Below, in pieces: positions 1-8,482 of a stretch of 64,000 nucleotides of DNA. This DNA is from Mycolicibacterium alvei (GTDB lineage: Bacteria > Actinomycetota > Actinomycetes > Mycobacteriales > Mycobacteriaceae): positions 1,736,001-1,800,000 of the forward strand of contig NZ_AP022565.1 of assembly GCF_010727325.1 (NCBI RefSeq). Reading direction: 5' to 3'. The notes under the pieces are model-generated. The model made no database searches and was not told where the DNA came from. It saw only the letters and a program-made list of their open reading frames with translations. A program made the position numbers and the translations under genes. Numbering within the stretch: position 1 is the stretch's first letter; every line of letters begins with the position of its first letter.

Positions 1-943
1 ACGCGGTGGCCGCCGCCTCGGCGGACACCCCCAGTCCACCTTGGACGTGTACCGCCGTGGTGGCAGCCTTGGCGGCCTCCTCGGCCATGAATACGAACGC
101 CGAGGGGGCCAGTTCCGGCCGCTCGTCGGGCTCGTTGTCGAGGAACCATGCCGCCCGCCGCACCAGGCCCCGCCCGCTCTGGACGGTGATGGCGATGTTG
201 GCCAGCGGGTGGGAGATACCTTGCAGCGTCCCGATCGGCACACCCAGGGTGTAGCGCGACTTGGCGAACTCGGCGGCGATCGTCATGGTCTCCTCGACCA
301 GACCCACCAGCGCTGCTGCGGTCAGCAGACGCCATTCGTCCAAGGCCCGTTGGTATTCCGCCAGGGCGCCGGCACCGCTGGCCAACACCACGCGGGTGTC
401 CGCGGCGGCTGGGTCTACCCACGCCATCGGCAGCTTGCCGATGTTGTCGACCCGGGCCGGGCGCGTCGAGAAGCTCAACTGCACGACGTCGTCGCCGTCG
501 CGGACGACGATGTGGTCGGCGATCGACGCAGTCGGGATGAGGCGCGGCCCGGTCGGTGCGACCTGCGCGGGATCGAGCGCGATGATCTGGGTGCCCTGCA
601 CGATCTCTTCGGATTCGCACGCCCCCAGCCTGGCCAGCAACCGCCCCGCCACGACGTGGTCGATCCACGGCACCGGCGCCAGCGACCGACCCAGTTCCTC
701 GGCCACCAGGGTCAGATCCACCAGTGTCGCGCCGTCGCCGCCGACGGATTCCGGCAGCGCCATGGTGGTGGCGCCCATGGCGCACAACCGTTCCCACAGA
801 CTCTTGTCGAAGCCTGCCGGTTCGGCCGCACGTACGGTCTCGATGTCGGAGTGCGTCTTGAAGAACTGCCGGTACGCGGTCTGCAGGTCGACGTGGTCCT
901 CGGTGAGGCTGTAGTCCAGCCTGCGCAGTTCGTAGCGGTCCAT
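1..943 (-). CDS. acyl-CoA dehydrogenase, 3' part cut by window edge
   Basis: My translation of the minus strand gives an ATG at 943 and an open frame of 314 codons running off the left edge. The product starts MDRYELRRLDYSLTEDHVDL and reads as an acyl-CoA dehydrogenase: an alpha-helical N-terminal domain, a weakly conserved middle strand region, and near the edge the C-terminal signature VHVQGGLGVS. Only the last 50-70 residues should be missing, so the catalytic-base position is not visible. The ATG shares one base with the TGA of the upstream amidohydrolase (TGATG), implying translational coupling. It is the last visible member of the operon that begins at 8206. The divergent middle domain recalls the non-catalytic subunit of mycobacterial two-gene FadE pairs, but that is inference. 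Confidence 0.85.
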   Translation of the reverse strand, partial: MDRYELRRLDYSLTEDHVDLQTAYRQFFKTHSDIETVRAAEPAGFDKSLWERLCAMGATTMALPESVGGDGATLVDLTLVAEELGRSLAPVPWIDHVVAGRLLARLGACESEEIVQGTQIIALDPAQVAPTGPRLIPTASIADHIVVRDGDDVVQLSFSTRPARVDNIGKLPMAWVDPAAADTRVVLASGAGALAEYQRALDEWRLLTAAALVGLVEETMTIAAEFAKSRYTLGVPIGTLQGISHPLANIAITVQSGRGLVRRAAWFLDNEPDERPELAPSAFVFMAEEAAKAATTAVHVQGGLGVSAEAAATA

Positions 944-1779
944 CAGCTCTCCTGATTCTGGCCGAAGAAGAACTCCGCGGCATTGTTGTAGAGGTAGTTG
1001 TCCAGCACGTCTTCCGGCAGATCCAGCGCCAGTGCCTCGGGCACCACGCGTTGCATACGCAGCACGGGGAAATCCGAGGCGAAGATGACCTTGCCTTTCC
1101 CCCGGGTACGCATGAAGTGCAGCAGCGACTCCGGCAGCCGCTTCGGCGACCACGCCGACGTCATCAACCGTAGGTTCTGATACTTGATCAGCATGCGGAT
1201 CGCGATGTCCCACCACGGATCTGCCCCGTGGATCATGCACAGCTTCAACTCCGGGAACCGGACGCACACGCGGTCGAGGTGGATCGGATTCTGCACCTCG
1301 CCCGGGATCGGCGGACCGGGCAGGCCGGTGTTGACGCACAACGGCAACTCGAGTTCCGCGCACTTGGTGTAGAGCGGGTAGTACACCGCGTCACTAGGTG
1401 GGTACTGCCCGTCTCCCCAGAAACTGGGTCCGACAACGGTATAGGCCACCGGCAGGTCGGCGGCTATGGCAGCGAGTTCACGCAACGACGGGATGGGCCG
1501 CAGCAGGTTCACCCCGCCCATCGCCAGCGCGAAGCGGTCGGGATGCGCCTCGACGAACTTCCGCGCGGTGACCGACGGTTTGGCCAGCGAATCCATCAGG
1601 ATGGCCTTCTGCACCCCGTGGGTGTCCATCTCGTCGAGCATCTCCGACAGGTCGATGGGGTCATACATCGACGTCGGGCCCTTGAAGTAATCGTCACGCA
1701 CCTTCTTCATGAAGGTGGGCTGGTTCTGGGTCTCGCCGAAGTGCACGTTGGCCAGACAGTCAATCACCTTGTAAGTCAT
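943..1779 (-). CDS. amidohydrolase family protein (amidohydrolase_2 / ACMSD-like)
   Basis: 278 residues with the TIM-barrel amidohydrolase_2 pattern: a beta-1 segment VIDCLANVHFGE, a mid-barrel HGADPWWD, and the late FASDFPV motif with the metal-binding Asp. The first strand lacks a clear HxH pair, so metal binding may be altered. This superfamily includes hydrolases and non-oxidative decarboxylases of aromatic or ring-opened acids; which reaction applies here cannot be read. It overlaps the acyl-CoA ligase gene by 4 nt (ATGA) and is coupled to the downstream dehydrogenase. A second, longer amidohydrolase lies two genes upstream in the same operon, suggesting two related hydrolytic or decarboxylating steps. 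Confidence 0.8.
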   Translation of the reverse strand: MTYKVIDCLANVHFGETQNQPTFMKKVRDDYFKGPTSMYDPIDLSEMLDEMDTHGVQKAILMDSLAKPSVTARKFVEAHPDRFALAMGGVNLLRPIPSLRELAAIAADLPVAYTVVGPSFWGDGQYPPSDAVYYPLYTKCAELELPLCVNTGLPGPPIPGEVQNPIHLDRVCVRFPELKLCMIHGADPWWDIAIRMLIKYQNLRLMTSAWSPKRLPESLLHFMRTRGKGKVIFASDFPVLRMQRVVPEALALDLPEDVLDNYLYNNAAEFFFGQNQES

Positions 1780-3398
1780 GCCTTCATCTCCGCCTGTTGG
1801 GAGGCCAGGCCCTTGGCCCAGCGATAGTCAGCCTTGCCGTTGCCGAGCCGGCGGATCTCCTCGACGAACAGCACATCCTTGGGGAGTTTGAACCGGGCCA
1901 ACCGGGTGGCGCAGTGCTCTCGAAGCGCGGCCGCGTCGACCGTGTCCCGCACCGCCACCAGCGCCACGACCTCTTCGCCCCACCGCTCACTCGGGCGGCC
2001 CACCGCCAGCGCATCCACCACGTGAGGATGTGCGCGCAGCACTTCTTCGATCTCCTCGACGAACACCTTCTCGCCACCGGTGTTCACCACCAACGAATCC
2101 CGGCCGAACAGGCGCAAGGTGCCGTCGGCCTCCAGCGAGGCGCGGTCACCCGAGACCACCACTCGTTCGCCGGCCACCTCGGGGAAGGTCTTCACCGTCG
2201 CGGCCTCGTCGTTGAAGTAGCCGAGTGGGATCCGGCCATTACGTGCAGCCCAACCGACCTCGGGGTCGCCGGGATCCAGAAAGCGGGAGTAGTCGTCGGC
2301 CAGGACCAGACCGCCGGCCCGCAGCTGGAAGGTCTCGGCAGTCGGAGTTGCCCGCTGCGTGTGACCGAACCCCATGTTGCCGGTTTCCGAGGAGCCGAAT
2401 CCGTTGATGACGGTGATCTGCGGGATGTGTTCCAGCAGTGCGCGTTGATGTTTCGGGTTGGTCGCAGCACCTCCGGTACCGATGGCGAACATCGCGGACA
2501 GGTCGTAGGACCGTCGGCCCAACTCCTCCACGATCGGCGCGGCGTAGGCATCGCCCACCATCGTCATCAGCCCGATCCTCTCCCGTTGCGCGGTTTCGAG
2601 CACGGTACGCGGATCGAATCGAGGTTTGGTGTCGTGCAGCACCACGGTCTGACCGGACAGCAGCCCGGAGAAGGCGGTCCACATTCCGGCGGCGTGCATC
2701 AACGGTGACACCGCGAACCACGGCGGCCCGGCGTGGGCGACCTTGTCGTGAATCTCGCTCACCTGATCGTGGTCAGCGCCGTTCATCGACGACACGTAGA
2801 TGTCGCCCTGGCGCCACATCACCCCTTTGGGACGGCCGGTCGTGCCGCCTGTGCAGACCATCAGTAGATCATCGGGGGAAGGGATGGCGCCTCGATCGGT
2901 ATCCCCTTGCGCCAGCGCCTCTTCCAGTGTCACCGAACCCGGTAGCTCGGCACCGTCGCCGTCGTCGATCGAGATCAACACCTCGGTCTGCAGCGCTTCA
3001 TCCCCCAATACGGAAGCGAACTTCGCCCCCAGGGAACGGTGGTAGATCACCGCACGGGGCTTCAGGTAGGCCAGCAGGTCGGCCACCTCACCCGGTGCGT
3101 AGTTGTAGTTCACATTCACCGGGACCGTGCGCGCCTTGAGACAGCCGATGACCATCTCGGGGTACAGGTCGTTGTGCATGACGAGCGCGACGACGTCCTG
3201 ACCGCATTCCCAACGGTTCAGATCCCGACGCTCCCGGTGGGCACCCAGCCCCCGCGAGGACAGGAAGTTCGCCAGCCGGCGGGTCAGGTCAGCACCCTGC
3301 GCGAAGGTGGTGCGGCGGGTGCCGCACACTGTCATCTCCCGGTCGGGTACCGCCTCGGCGATCGCGTCGACGACGGCGCCGATGGTCCATTCGCCCAT
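1776..3398 (-). CDS. acyl-CoA ligase, AMP-binding family (FadD-like)
   Basis: 540 residues, normal size for an adenylate-forming acyl-CoA synthetase. The phosphate-binding A3 motif TGGTTGRPKGV lies at about 183-193, the A5-type INGFGSSETG near 335, the A7-type SGDRAS near 418, and the catalytic A10 lysine in RRLGNGKADY near 523. It should activate a carboxylic acid to its CoA thioester via an acyl-AMP, feeding the crotonases, SDR and dehydrogenase of this operon. It lies 8 nt downstream of the longer amidohydrolase and overlaps the shorter one by 4 nt. The acid substrate is unknown; sandwiching between two amidohydrolases suggests a product of ring or amide cleavage rather than a simple fatty acid. 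Confidence 0.88.
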   Translation of the reverse strand: MGEWTIGAVVDAIAEAVPDREMTVCGTRRTTFAQGADLTRRLANFLSSRGLGAHRERRDLNRWECGQDVVALVMHNDLYPEMVIGCLKARTVPVNVNYNYAPGEVADLLAYLKPRAVIYHRSLGAKFASVLGDEALQTEVLISIDDGDGAELPGSVTLEEALAQGDTDRGAIPSPDDLLMVCTGGTTGRPKGVMWRQGDIYVSSMNGADHDQVSEIHDKVAHAGPPWFAVSPLMHAAGMWTAFSGLLSGQTVVLHDTKPRFDPRTVLETAQRERIGLMTMVGDAYAAPIVEELGRRSYDLSAMFAIGTGGAATNPKHQRALLEHIPQITVINGFGSSETGNMGFGHTQRATPTAETFQLRAGGLVLADDYSRFLDPGDPEVGWAARNGRIPLGYFNDEAATVKTFPEVAGERVVVSGDRASLEADGTLRLFGRDSLVVNTGGEKVFVEEIEEVLRAHPHVVDALAVGRPSERWGEEVVALVAVRDTVDAAALREHCATRLARFKLPKDVLFVEEIRRLGNGKADYRWAKGLASQQAEMKA

Positions 3399-3406
3399 CT
3401 CGGTGG

Positions 3407-4654
3407 CTACGCCGATACCAGACCGGAGACACCGGGCGCCGTGCGCGCGGGGTCACCGAGGAGTTCTAGTGCGTTGTCGCGCATGACCTTCCGGGTGTCC
3501 TCGAGGCTGAACTCCGGGAACTGTGGGATGTCCGCGGTGAAGGTGGTCGGGTCGGCCAGACCCTCGCCGTGCGGCCAGTCCGAGCCGAACAGAATCTTGT
3601 CGACGCCGATGGTGTCGGCGAGCAGTTTGACGTCGTCCTCGTAGTACGGCGCGATCCAGACGTTGTTGCGCAGCTGCTCTACCGGGTCCTCCGTGAAGTG
3701 GTACGGCGCGTTGTTGGCGGCCTTCTTCAGTCGCTTGATCAGCCGGTACACGAAGTAGGAGCCGTTCTCGATGCTCACGACCTTGAGCTTGGGGTGCCGG
3801 GTGAACACCTGGTGCACGATCATCGAGGCCATGGTGTCGTGGATGGCACGGTCGTCCATGATCACCATGTCGAGCGGATCGCGCTTGCCGAATCCCTTGA
3901 ACACTCCGCTGCCGCCCCACAGCGCTGGAACCGCCATGTATCCGGAGTCGGACAGATGGAAGACCACGGCGACACCGGCCTCGGCCAGGCGGGCCCACAC
4001 CGGATCGTGTGACGGGTCACCGAGGGACCGCGGCCGGACCGCACCCGGTACCGGAGCGGGCCGCACGCACACCAGCTTGGCCCCGCGGCCGATCACGAAC
4101 TCGACTTCCTCGACCGCCTTCACCGGATCCGCCAGCGAGATGATCGGCGCGGACACGAACCGTCCGTCGGGCCGGTCGAAGCCCCAGTCCTCGTCGAGCC
4201 ACAGGTTGAAAGCATGTACGGAGGCCATGGTGGCCTCGATATCGTGCTTGAGCCCCTCCTCCACGCCGCACGCGAAAGTCGGGAGCATGAACACGGTTTC
4301 GAGACGTTGGCGGTCGAGCACCTTGAGCCGCGCATCGCGGTTCTGGTACTCGGGGTGCTCGGCCAGGCGGTCGACCTTCATCAGGGAGGCAGGATCCACC
4401 CCTTCCGGGATCTCACCACGGAACAGCAGATCCAGGCAGCCCGGTTCGATGATCGGATCGAAGGTGGGGTTGGGGATGAAGTGATTGACCGTCCCGCCCA
4501 TCATCGCCAGGGTCCGTTTACCGTCGTGCACCATCTGGACACCGCGGCTCTTGAATTCCTTGGGCAGGTGCCGGGTGAACGCGTCCACCGGTTCGTAGTA
4601 GTGGTTGTCGACGTCTACGGCGAGGTACGGAAGCCGTTCGGGAGCTTCGGTCAT
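3407..4654 (-). CDS. amidohydrolase family protein
   Basis: 415 residues of the long actinobacterial amidohydrolase_2 type. Visible motifs are DVDNHYYEP near the N-terminus (the usual position of metal ligands), VVFHLSDSGY in mid-barrel, VVSIENGSYF, and the late FGSDWPHGEGL with the conserved Asp. Members of this group are metal-dependent TIM-barrel hydrolases or decarboxylases, often next to aromatic or terpenoid catabolism genes. Its ATG is 4 nt after the crotonase stop, so it is co-transcribed. It is only distantly like the 278-residue amidohydrolase at 943-1779, so this does not look like a recent duplication. Confidence 0.82.
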   Translation of the reverse strand: MTEAPERLPYLAVDVDNHYYEPVDAFTRHLPKEFKSRGVQMVHDGKRTLAMMGGTVNHFIPNPTFDPIIEPGCLDLLFRGEIPEGVDPASLMKVDRLAEHPEYQNRDARLKVLDRQRLETVFMLPTFACGVEEGLKHDIEATMASVHAFNLWLDEDWGFDRPDGRFVSAPIISLADPVKAVEEVEFVIGRGAKLVCVRPAPVPGAVRPRSLGDPSHDPVWARLAEAGVAVVFHLSDSGYMAVPALWGGSGVFKGFGKRDPLDMVIMDDRAIHDTMASMIVHQVFTRHPKLKVVSIENGSYFVYRLIKRLKKAANNAPYHFTEDPVEQLRNNVWIAPYYEDDVKLLADTIGVDKILFGSDWPHGEGLADPTTFTADIPQFPEFSLEDTRKVMRDNALELLGDPARTAPGVSGLVSA

Positions 4655-4658
4655 GTCA

Positions 4659-5480
4659 TCAACCTTCTTTCAGAGCCGGGAAATTCGGGGGCCGTTTTTC
4701 GAAGAATGCGGTGATGCCCTCGACGAGGTCGGGGCGGACCATGGACTCGTGCATGAGTTTCTCGGCGCGGTCACTGACGTCCATGACGTTGTCGTTGGCA
4801 TCGCCGTAGAGCTGACGCTTGATCACCGCCATCGACGCCGGCGAGCAGTTGCGGGCCAGATCCTCGGCGTACTCCAGTGCACGGGTCAGCAGATCCTCAG
4901 GTGCGACAACCTCTTTCACCAACCCGAGCGCAGCGGCCTCCTCGGCGAGGAAGGTCCGGCCGGACAACAGGAGGTCCGCCGAGGCACCCCAGCCGACCAG
5001 TCGCGGCAGGATCCAGGTGATGCCGTACTCGCCGATCAACCCGCGACGCGGGAACGCGGTGGCGAACTTCGCACCCGCAGCGGCGAATCGGACATCGCAC
5101 ATCAGCGCGTGGGTGAGACCGATGCCGACGCACGCCCCGTTGATGGCGGCGATGACCGGTTTGCGCAGTTCGGTGAGAAAGTGCGGGTGACGTTCGCCGA
5201 CGATCTTGCTGACGTCGGTGTCCTCGTTGATGCTCGCGCCGAGTTCCCGTACCGCGCCCATGTAGGCGCCGGCACAAAATCCGCGTCCGTTACCGGTCAG
5301 GACGATCGCCCGGACCGCCGGATCGGCTTCGGCGCGATCGAAACTCGCGTAGACGCCGGCGGAGATGTCCGCACCCCAGGAGTTCAGTCGATCGGGACGG
5401 TTGAGGGTGATCACCGCAACCCCGCCATCGGTGACCTCGTAGAGGACCGCCTCGGTTCCCACACTGTCAGCGACCGTCAC
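4659..5480 (-). CDS. enoyl-CoA hydratase/isomerase family protein (crotonase fold)
   Basis: The GTG at 5480 is preferred: it gives the standard crotonase N-terminus and is preceded by GGGAGG, while the longer in-frame ATG at 5555 adds an atypical tail. The 273 residues contain ITLNRPDRLNSW, the oxyanion-hole segment GRGFCAGAY and a second one at NGACVGIG. The two glutamates of classical enoyl-CoA hydratase are absent: the first falls at Thr in GIGLTHALMC and the second at Arg in PRRGLIGEYG, although a nearby Glu follows. An isomerase, hydrolase or C-C-cleaving activity on a CoA ester is therefore as likely as hydration. A 111-bp gap with its own AT-rich element separates it from the lyase gene upstream. 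Confidence 0.85.
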   Translation of the reverse strand: MTVADSVGTEAVLYEVTDGGVAVITLNRPDRLNSWGADISAGVYASFDRAEADPAVRAIVLTGNGRGFCAGAYMGAVRELGASINEDTDVSKIVGERHPHFLTELRKPVIAAINGACVGIGLTHALMCDVRFAAAGAKFATAFPRRGLIGEYGITWILPRLVGWGASADLLLSGRTFLAEEAAALGLVKEVVAPEDLLTRALEYAEDLARNCSPASMAVIKRQLYGDANDNVMDVSDRAEKLMHESMVRPDLVEGITAFFEKRPPNFPALKEG

Positions 5481-5523
5481 GCGCAGATACCTCCCGATGC
5501 CACACCAGCCGTTCAGACATACA

Positions 5524-5542
5524 TACTGTATACCTATCGGTA
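5524..5542. promoter_or_regulatory. AT-rich palindromic element upstream of crotonase gene
   Basis: The only AT-rich stretch in the 111-bp gap holds an ACTGTAT word followed by TACC-tatc-GGTA, a 4+4 inverted repeat, starting 44 nt upstream of the GTG at 5480. The ACTGTAW word recurs upstream of other crotonase genes in this window. Promoter or operator function is inferred. Confidence 0.35.
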
Positions 5543-5591
5543 GTGCATTCCGCAAGCTCGGTGTCAGTGCTACGACCTGCGCAAAGACGGT

Positions 5592-6599
5592 TCAGTCATC
5601 GATCAAACCGAGCTTGCGATAAGCGGCCTCGATCTGGGTCTTGGCAGCATCCGGCAGCATTGCCTGGGGCGGACGGGAATGCGGGTAGTCCCCGACCGGC
5701 AGCCCCAGCACCGAGGCCGCGTACTTGAACGCGTCGGCCCAGTGGGTGAAATAGTCGGCGCGGCCCGGGTAACAGGTGAACCAGGACCCCATGTCCACGC
5801 CGAACTGGTCCAACCCGGACTCCCGGCCGAAGTCCATCGCCTCGATGAGCCGGTCGGCGTACACCAGGTCCCAGTACTCGGTGAAGATGCGGCGTTGCGG
5901 GGTCTCGTAGAGGTATCCGGCCGTACCCAACTGGGCCGGGCAGACAATGCCGTCGCGTAGCCAACCGGCCCGGTACACGGTGGTGTCGCATTCCCAGACC
6001 GCCAGATACGGCGCCAGGTCATGCAACCGACGGCTCGCCGCGGGCCGGAACGCACCCTCCTTGGTGGCGCACACGGCCGGGATCGCCTCGGCAATCCGGG
6101 CGCTTTCGTCGGGTGTCAGCACGTACCCCGAGGACGGTGAGTTGAACATCCCCAGGGCGATATCCGTGCGGTCGGCGATGTAGGAGAAGAAGCGGAGAAC
6201 GCCCTCGCCCGCGTGCGCCTCCATCATCGGCGTCTGGATGTAGACGATGTCGGCGCCGGCCTGCTGCGCATGCAGCGTGAGTTCCAGGCAGTACTTGGCC
6301 GAGGTCGCCGCGGTGCAGGCCTGGACCACGACATCGGGGTTGGCGCGGCGCCCCTCCTCGATCGCCACCTCGAGCAACTGCTTGCGTTCGGCCAGCGTCA
6401 GCGCCCAGAACTCGGCCAAACCGCTGGTACACCAGAGCATCTGGTGGCCGAGGTCGCCGACGCAGTAACGCACGAGGTATCGGTAGGCATCCCAGTCGAT
6501 GTCGTCACCGTCGGTTCCGCAGAACGGGGTATAGAGCGAGTCACCGATCCCGCGCAGTGCACCTCGCGCCCAGTCCCGCGCTTCGGCTGCCTTTGCCAT
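5592..6599 (-). CDS. dihydrodipicolinate synthase/N-acetylneuraminate lyase family protein
   Basis: 335 residues with the DapA TIM-barrel layout. The Schiff-base lysine is K180 in VCATKEGAF, and PxxG-type strands flank it. The segment where DapA has its catalytic Tyr reads MFNSPSSGY, so Phe152 replaces Tyr, and the GTTGE substrate loop is replaced by CTSGLAEFWAL. Length and fold resemble the hydratase-aldolases of mycobacterial polycyclic aromatic catabolism (PhdJ/NahE type) more than lysine biosynthesis, and the CoA-catabolic operon supports a catabolic aldol cleavage. The substrate is unknown. It lies 9 nt downstream of the SDR gene and 111 bp upstream of the crotonase. Confidence 0.8.
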   Translation of the reverse strand: MAKAAEARDWARGALRGIGDSLYTPFCGTDGDDIDWDAYRYLVRYCVGDLGHQMLWCTSGLAEFWALTLAERKQLLEVAIEEGRRANPDVVVQACTAATSAKYCLELTLHAQQAGADIVYIQTPMMEAHAGEGVLRFFSYIADRTDIALGMFNSPSSGYVLTPDESARIAEAIPAVCATKEGAFRPAASRRLHDLAPYLAVWECDTTVYRAGWLRDGIVCPAQLGTAGYLYETPQRRIFTEYWDLVYADRLIEAMDFGRESGLDQFGVDMGSWFTCYPGRADYFTHWADAFKYAASVLGLPVGDYPHSRPPQAMLPDAAKTQIEAAYRKLGLIDD

Positions 6600-6608
6600 G
6601 TCGCCCCT

Positions 6609-7403
6609 TTAGATGAAGTCCGATCCGCCGTCCACATTGACGTTGGCCCCGGTCATGTAAGAGTTGCGCTTGGATGCGAGAAACGCTGCAACAGGTCCGA
6701 TTTCGCTGGGAAGCCCGGCCCGCGGTACGTGGGCGGGATGCCCGAAATGCTCGTCGATGGCCGCCATCAACGCGTACGGGTCATTACCGTCGACACCCAC
6801 CGTCTCGGCCCAGCCGCGCAGCGCCTCCGACGAGATGCTGCCCGGGGAAACCACATTGACCATGATCTCGTCCTTGGCCAACAACAACGACAGGTTCTTC
6901 GACACGCTGTTCACGGCCGCCTTGGCTGCCGTGTAAGCCGGCAACCGGGTGCTCTGCCGCTGGGTGGAGTGGGCCGAGAAGTTGACGATGCGCGCCCATT
7001 CGGCCTTGCGCAGCAACGGCAGTGCGGTACGCACACAGCGCACCATGCCCATCAGGCCCGTGTCGAACGCTTCTTGCCACTGGTCGTCGGTCAACTCCTC
7101 GAAGTTGCCCGCGGCCCCGGGGCCGACCGTGTTGATCAGCGCGTTGAGCTCGCCCCAACGCTCACCCACCTCGACGAAAGCCCGCTCGACCTGGGCTCCG
7201 TCCGAGGTGTCGGCGACGATCCCGACCGCCTCCGGCGATCCCAGCCGACCCAGCTCCGTTGCGGCAGTATCGAGTACGTCCTGGGACCGACCGACGATCG
7301 CTATGCGCGCGCCGTCCTCGGCCAGACACTGGGCGGTTGCGAAACCCATCCCACGGCCACCGCCCACGACAACGGTGGCCGCACCTGCGAAACCGAGATC
7401 CAT
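6609..7403 (-). CDS. SDR family NAD(P)-dependent oxidoreductase
   Basis: 264 residues, classical SDR length. The cofactor-binding glycine motif is VVVGGGRGMGFA near the N-terminus, the NTVGPG segment matches the NNAG position, and the catalytic YTAAK follows at about 160. The C-terminal GANVNVDGGSD is the usual SDR ending. It would oxidise a hydroxyl or reduce a keto group on a CoA ester or free intermediate. It sits between the crotonase at 7445 and the DapA-like lyase, so it fits the 3-hydroxyacyl dehydrogenation step after hydration. The substrate is not deducible. Confidence 0.88.
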   Translation of the reverse strand: MDLGFAGAATVVVGGGRGMGFATAQCLAEDGARIAIVGRSQDVLDTAATELGRLGSPEAVGIVADTSDGAQVERAFVEVGERWGELNALINTVGPGAAGNFEELTDDQWQEAFDTGLMGMVRCVRTALPLLRKAEWARIVNFSAHSTQRQSTRLPAYTAAKAAVNSVSKNLSLLLAKDEIMVNVVSPGSISSEALRGWAETVGVDGNDPYALMAAIDEHFGHPAHVPRAGLPSEIGPVAAFLASKRNSYMTGANVNVDGGSDFI

Positions 7404-7444
7404 GGCCAGTTACTCCCCGGTCGCTTCGCTCCTGCCCGCCGGTC

Positions 7445-8206
7445 TCAGGAACCCGTCCAATTGGGCGCCCGCTTCTCGGCGAAGGCGATCGCCCCCTCCT
7501 TGGCGTCATTGGAGGAGAACACCGGTCCGAGCAGTTCGCCCTGCTTCTTCCACATCTCGTCGGCCGACCACTCCGACGACGACGCGATGATCTCCTTGGT
7601 CACGGCCACGGCCAGCGGGCCGTTGGCGGTGATCCGATCGGCGAGTTCGAGCGCACCGTCAAGGGCCTCACCCGGCTCGGTCAGTTTGTTGACGAAACCC
7701 CACGCGGCGGCTTCCTCGGCGGTGAAGCTATCACCGGTGAGCGCAAGCTCCATCGCCTTCTGGTACGGGATGCGCTGGTGCAGCCGCAGCAGGCCACCGC
7801 CACCGGCGACCAGACCCCGCTTGACCTCGGGGATACCGAATTTGGCGACCTTGGAGGCAACCACCAGGTCGGTCGCCAGGACCAACTCGGTACCACCGGC
7901 GAGGGCGAACCCCTCCACAGCGGCGATCAGCGGCTTGCGCGGTGGACGCTCGGTGAAGCCGGCGCCGCGACCGGGCACGTAAGGCAGTTCCCCCGATGCG
8001 AACGCCTTGAGGTCCATGCCGGCGCAGAAGTTTCCGCCCGCGCCGGTCAGGACGGCCACCGACAGTTCTGGGGTGTCGTCGAGTTCGTCCATGGCATCGG
8101 CGAGGCCCTGGACCACCGCGAGATTGAACGCGTTGCGTGCTTCCGGACGATTGATCGTGATGATGAGCGTGCGACCCCGACGCTCCCGCAGAACTACTTC
8201 CGACAC
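7445..8206 (-). CDS. enoyl-CoA hydratase
   Basis: Start set at GTG 8206, giving VSEVVLRERRGRTLIITINR; the longer in-frame ATG at 8287 would add 27 residues through the promoter region. The 253 residues are a canonical crotonase: oxyanion-hole segments FCAGMD and EGFALAGG, first catalytic Glu in GGTELVLA and second in IPEVKRG. This is the only crotonase in the window in which I see both hydratase glutamates, so hydration of a 2-enoyl-CoA is a fair call. It is the first gene of the leftward operon and is divergent from the TetR gene at 8483. Confidence 0.9.
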   Translation of the reverse strand: MSEVVLRERRGRTLIITINRPEARNAFNLAVVQGLADAMDELDDTPELSVAVLTGAGGNFCAGMDLKAFASGELPYVPGRGAGFTERPPRKPLIAAVEGFALAGGTELVLATDLVVASKVAKFGIPEVKRGLVAGGGGLLRLHQRIPYQKAMELALTGDSFTAEEAAAWGFVNKLTEPGEALDGALELADRITANGPLAVAVTKEIIASSSEWSADEMWKKQGELLGPVFSSNDAKEGAIAFAEKRAPNWTGS

Positions 8207-8247
8207 CAACTGCCCCTTCGCTTGCGGCCCAATTACCCGGAAAAGCC

Positions 8248-8266
8248 TACTATAGGGGTTACAGTA
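8248..8266. promoter_or_regulatory. imperfect palindrome between crotonase and TetR genes
   Basis: Read on the minus strand the site is TACTGTA, five spacer bases, then TATAGTA: 7-bp arms with one mismatch. It lies 42 nt upstream of the crotonase GTG in the 276-bp divergent gap and is the most AT-rich patch there, so it is a reasonable operator or promoter candidate for the adjacent TetR protein. The rest of the gap up to the TetR gene shows no other clear element. Confidence 0.4.
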
Positions 8267-8482
8267 AAAAGCCGGAACCCCGTCCAATACCTCCGAGCGA
8301 CGCCTCGGCGCCCACTGTGGACGGCAGCAACAGAGAGGCTACCGGTAAGCTCGACAGCGACAAGACCCCGCGACACGCGCACATTGGCGCAGTTCAGGTG
8401 GTGGCCGGCGGTAAATTCACCTGCGATTGACCCGCGCCACAGGACGGCTTGAGCAGGATCGATTTCGATGGAGGTGCCCGCA

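Noticed and set aside
41..955. Long open frames on the plus strand opposite the acyl-CoA dehydrogenase
   Set aside because: Translations are rich in Arg, Gln, His and Pro, lack any domain motif and lie antisense to a gene with full family signatures; typical of high-GC shadow frames.
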